Assembly (NCBI RefSeq): GCF_033807575.1
Contig: NC_084727.1
Location: 992,001 to 1,056,000, forward strand
Reading direction: 5' to 3'
DNA length: 64,000 nucleotides
Origin: Cydia pomonella
Lineage: Eukaryota > Arthropoda > Insecta > Lepidoptera > Tortricidae
The translations under genes were made by a program, and so were the position numbers. Position 1 is the stretch's first letter, and every line of letters begins with the position of its first letter. A model generated the notes under the pieces. That model saw only the letters and a program-made list of their open reading frames with translations, did no database searches and was not told where the DNA came from. Below, piece by piece: positions 60,828 to 64,000 of this stretch.

Positions 60828-60955
60828 TACAGTCAGCGTCAAATACTTTGTAGCAACCAAAGTAGCCAAATAGTTCGGTACACCATATATTTAGTATGGT
60901 GTACCGAACTATTTGGCCACTTTGACTGCTACAAAGTATTTGACGCTGACTGTAC
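60828..60955. mobile_element. MITE-P type 4, second copy
   Basis: 128 bp palindrome with the same arms as 50537-50665; downstream of the plus-strand gene. Confidence 0.85.
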
Positions 60956-61329
60956 TTATTTTGTATCATAATCGACAGCAGTGGAAACAGATTTTTTAAC
61001 CCAAGTGAAAAGTTTAGCGTTAGGCTAACAAAGGCGTAGCCAGTCAGTGAACTAGATAACTTTATAATGTTATGATGGCAGCTCATGTACATTCAGCTGC
61101 AGTGATAACTGACCCCCTTGCATAGAAACTTGTTTGCAGGGGAGTCAGCTCTGCAGCTGTACGTTTGGTTATTGTATTATCAAGTGGAAATAAAGGAAAT
61201 GTTGTATATAAGTGTTTTTATTGGAAAATATTGAGAGTTTGCGCTTAATGACGTATCTACATGGTGGTAAACTTAGCATCTGAATCCAGAGGGTCTACAA
61301 CCAGAAGGACTAGTTCCCGATTCACCAGG

Positions 61330-61405
61330 TTCTGGTTTCGCCGGATTGATGTTTCGCCGGATTCGTGTTTCACCGAATTCTTGTTTCGTCGGATTGTTTC
61401 GCCGG
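61330..61405. repeat. Degenerate 16-bp minisatellite
   Basis: Four to five units of TGTTTCGCCGGATTCG with changes. Confidence 0.65.
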
Positions 61406-61509
61406 AATTTATCAGTTACAGAAAATCCAACAAAACTATGGAAATATCATGGCTCCAGTATCTATTAAATCAAATCACGCCGTTTCCTTGAAAATATGAA
61501 ACGAAATAG

Positions 61510-61855
61510 GCAATAGAGTTGTTTCCAATTTTTTGAAATGCTTGTATTACGTTCTATATTAACTAAAAGTTGCCCTAAAATTCAACTTTTATACTAAAAA
61601 CGGCTTAAATTAACAAAATATATTTTGACAAATGCTTTCGCGCCCAAAACGCTCTTTGAAAATTGTGTGACGTCACAGTTTACGGTTTGACACATAACTT
61701 CATGCGCACGTAGAAGATACGAACTGTCAACTGACATTTGTCATTTGTTGTTTATCGCCTACAGTGTCAATCCGAGAGTTGTGACGTTATCAGAATCTTC
61801 AATGACGTTTCGAGTTTGGTCACGTGACGTGACCGTGACGTGACGTGAATTCTTT
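61510..61855 (-). repeat. TTGTTTCCA repeat, inverted copy
   Basis: Opposite orientation to 23627-24105, from GAGTTGTTTCCAATTTTTTG to GGTCACGTGACGTGACCGTG, where short CGTGACGTGA repeats occur. Confidence 0.68.
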
Positions 61856-61861
61856 CTATTG

Positions 61862-62195
61862 AATTTATATGGACTAAGAAGAAAGGGCTCCATGCTGCAG
61901 ATGCATATTTCAAATGCGATCTAACAAATGCATTATAAAGGAGAAGTATTGTGTTGGGATTTTTAAAATCTTTACTCTGACGAATGAACCCGAGCAATCG
62001 ATAGGCTTTAGATGTAATTCTGTCAACGTGAGACGTCAGTTGGATCTCACTATCAATATACACTCCTAAGTCCCTGACCTCGTTAACTCTGTTAAGTATT
62101 TGCGTACCTATTTTATACTTAAAATGTATAGGCTGATAGAGAAAATGTTTAGGTGTATAATTTGTTAAGGATTTGTGTGAATTGGTTGAAATACG
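61862..62195 (-). mobile_element. LINE reverse transcriptase fragment
   Basis: Minus-strand frame reads VRDLGVYIDSEIQLTSHVDR, ITSKAYRLLGFIRQS, NTILLLYNAFVRSHLKYAS and AAWSPFFL, the RT thumb region that follows the LG-x-x-x-D motif in Jockey/CR1-like elements. Truncated at both ends and joined at 61860 to another repeat. Confidence 0.8.
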
Positions 62196-62356
62196 ACGAT
62201 GTTTGCTACTCGTGCGAAGCCGGGGTGGGTCCCTAGTTTGCCTATAAATGCAAAAGTAGGTAACTGTTAGTCCGTTATTTCTTCCCGCTTAAACCGCTGA
62301 ACCAATTTAGATGAAATTGGGTATAGCTTGAGGTCCGGAGAAGGACGTAGGGTTTT

Positions 62357-62562
62357 TCAATAGGGTTGTTTCCATCTACAAATCTTAGTATCCCAATAAA
62401 TTCTATTGGATTATAAGAACATGTTAAACTACCTTTAGTGGACCTCTAATGAGCATATTTTTGTAAATATTGAATTTCAAATATCTTTTAACACACGTCA
62501 TGTGACCGAAGTCGAAACGACATTGTAGATTCTGATGACGTCACAACTCACGGTTTGACACT
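62357..62562 (+). repeat. TTGTTTCCA repeat, partial
   Basis: Left part of the family, cut by MITE-W at 62563. Confidence 0.68.
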
Positions 62563-62692
62563 GGGCTATAACCGCGAAAATCGAAGTTCGTCATTGCGGC
62601 CATTTTTCTTTGTCATTCTCATTACGTCTTAGTAAGAGTAAAAGAGAAAGATCCCCACAATATGCGATTTTCGGTTTTCGCGGTAGGCCCCC
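62563..62692. mobile_element. MITE-W copy 4
   Basis: Starts GGGCTATAACCGCGAAAATC and ends TTTTCGCGGTAGGCCCCCG. Confidence 0.72.
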
Positions 62693-62785
62693 GTTGTCTA
62701 TCCTCAGTACAAAATTGAATACTCAAGCCGTAGCCATTTTGGTGGTAGGCAATTTATTGAAGTTTCGATATCTGCACTAAAAAGC

Positions 62786-64000
62786 GGCCAAGTGCGAGTC
62801 GGACTCGCGCATGAAGGGTTCCGTACCATTTAAGACGTATTAAAAAAAAATCTACTTGCTAGATCTTGTTCAACATTTTACCACTTTGGACACACATTTT
62901 ACCAATTTGGAACTGTCTCTCGCGCAAATTATTCAGTTTAGAAAAAAATGATGTTAGGAACCTAAATATCATTTTTGAAGACCTATCCATAGATACCCCA
63001 CACGTATGGGTTTGATGAAAAATTTTTTTTTTTAATTTATTGACGTATTAAAAAAAAACTATTCACTAGATCTCGTTCAAACCAATTTTCGGTGGAAGTT
63101 TGCATGGTAATGTATATCATATATTTTTTTTAGATTTTTCATTCTGTTATTTTAGAAGTTACAGGGGGGGGGGACACACATTTTTTCACTTTGGAAGTGT
63201 CTCTCGCGCAAACTATTCAGTTTAGAAAAAAATGATATTAGAAACCTAAATATCATTTTTGAAGACCTATCCATAGATACCCCACACGTATGGGTTTGAT
63301 GAAAAAAATTTTTTTTTTTAAATTTTATGACGTATTAAAAAAAAACTACTTACTAGATCTCGTTCGAACCAATTTTCGGTGGAAGTTTGCATGGCAATGT
63401 ATATCATATATTTTTTTTAGATTTTTCATTCTGTTATTTTAGAAGTTACTGGGGGGGGGACACACATTTTTTCACTTTGGAAGTGTCTCTCGCGCAAACT
63501 ATTCAGTTTAGAAAAAAATGATATTAGAAACCTAAATATCATTTTTGAAGACCTATCCATAGATACCCCACACGTATGGGTTTGATGAAAAAAAATTTTT
63601 TTTTTAAATTTTTATGACGTATTAAAAAAAAACTACTTACTAGATCTCGTTCGAACCAATTTTCGGTGAAAGTTTGCATGGCAATGTATATCATATATTT
63701 TTTTTAGATTTTTCATTCTGTTATTTTAGAAGTTACGGGGGGGGGGGGACACACTTTTTACCACTTTGGAAGTGTCTCTCGCGCAAACTTTTCAGTTTAG
63801 AAAAAAATGATATTAGAAACCTCAATATCATTTTTAAAGACCTATCCATAGATACCCCACACGTATGAGTTTGATGAAAAAAGATTTTTTGAGTTTCAGT
63901 TCTAAGTATGGGGAACCCCCAAAATTTATTGTTTTTTTTCTATTTTTGTGTGAACATCATAATGCGGTTCATAGAATACATCTACTTACCAAGTTTGAAC
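62786..64000 (+). repeat. GGGTTCCGT-family element with 287-bp tandem expansion
   Basis: Begins GCGGCCAAGTGCGAGTCGGA. Internal units with CTGTTATTTTAGAAGTTAC recur at 63144, 63431 and 63718, an exact 287-bp period, each with a G-run and CCCCACACGTATGGGTTTGA; an earlier partial unit is near 62880. Continues past the window end. Confidence 0.8.

Noticed and set aside
61261..61491. 76-codon ORF with repeated FRRI motifs
   Set aside because: Driven by the 16-bp minisatellite at 61330-61405.

Overview
The window reads as genomic DNA from a moth or butterfly (Lepidoptera). It is AT-rich and intron-rich, with GT-AG introns and an arthropod TATA plus TCAGTT promoter. It is packed with tRNA-derived SINEs, LINE tails and short inverted-repeat transposons of kinds I know from lepidopteran genomes. 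There is no bacterial-type gene organisation, no CRISPR array and no rRNA gene. I could not run searches, so family names rest on motifs I can see.

There are two host genes and one large transposon ORF. (1) A minus-strand NADPH-dependent aldo-keto reductase (AKR) has six exons between 37817 and 4987, with introns of about 20 kb and 10 kb. Joined exons give about 307 residues with the full catalytic tetrad (D45, Y50, K79, H112) and the IPKS cofactor motif at K262. The usual C-terminal tail is not seen. (2) A plus-strand gene has exons from 49622 to 60252. They encode at least 1026 residues: a Ser/Asp-rich segment, a 708-codon disordered acidic exon, GYP repeats, a cysteine cluster resembling a CYSTM module, Gly-rich and Pro-rich segments, and a DDDDN tail. 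All its visible introns are phase 1. I do not recognise it as a named protein. (3) A 5'-truncated LOA/I-like non-LTR retrotransposon (38886-41846) keeps a fully open RT-RNase H ORF and has an 11-bp target duplication, so it is young.

The most unusual feature is tandem duplication of exons in both neighbouring host genes. AKR exon 3 is followed by five further copies at an exact 153-bp period, all carrying a stop. Fragments of AKR exons 2 and 4 are also duplicated just downstream of the originals. In the plus-strand gene a 117-bp exon core is repeated four times at about 213 bp, with proper splice sites, a CTAAC branch-point-like motif and symmetric 1-1 phase, so extra copies could be spliced in. 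In all four cases the intact copy is the most 5' one.

Layout: 1-4980, repeats, including a 107-bp-armed inverted repeat. 4987-7102, AKR exons 6 to 3 with the pseudo-exon array. 7103-17151, AKR intron 2, repeats plus a possible unrelated first exon near 11082. 17152-17294, AKR exon 2. 17295-37748, AKR intron 1, dense nested transposons. 37749-37908, AKR exon 1 and promoter. 38886-41857, LINE. 42-49.5 kb, repeats including a large foldback. 49622-60252, plus-strand gene. 60253-64000, its 3' region and repeats, ending in a 287-bp tandem expansion.
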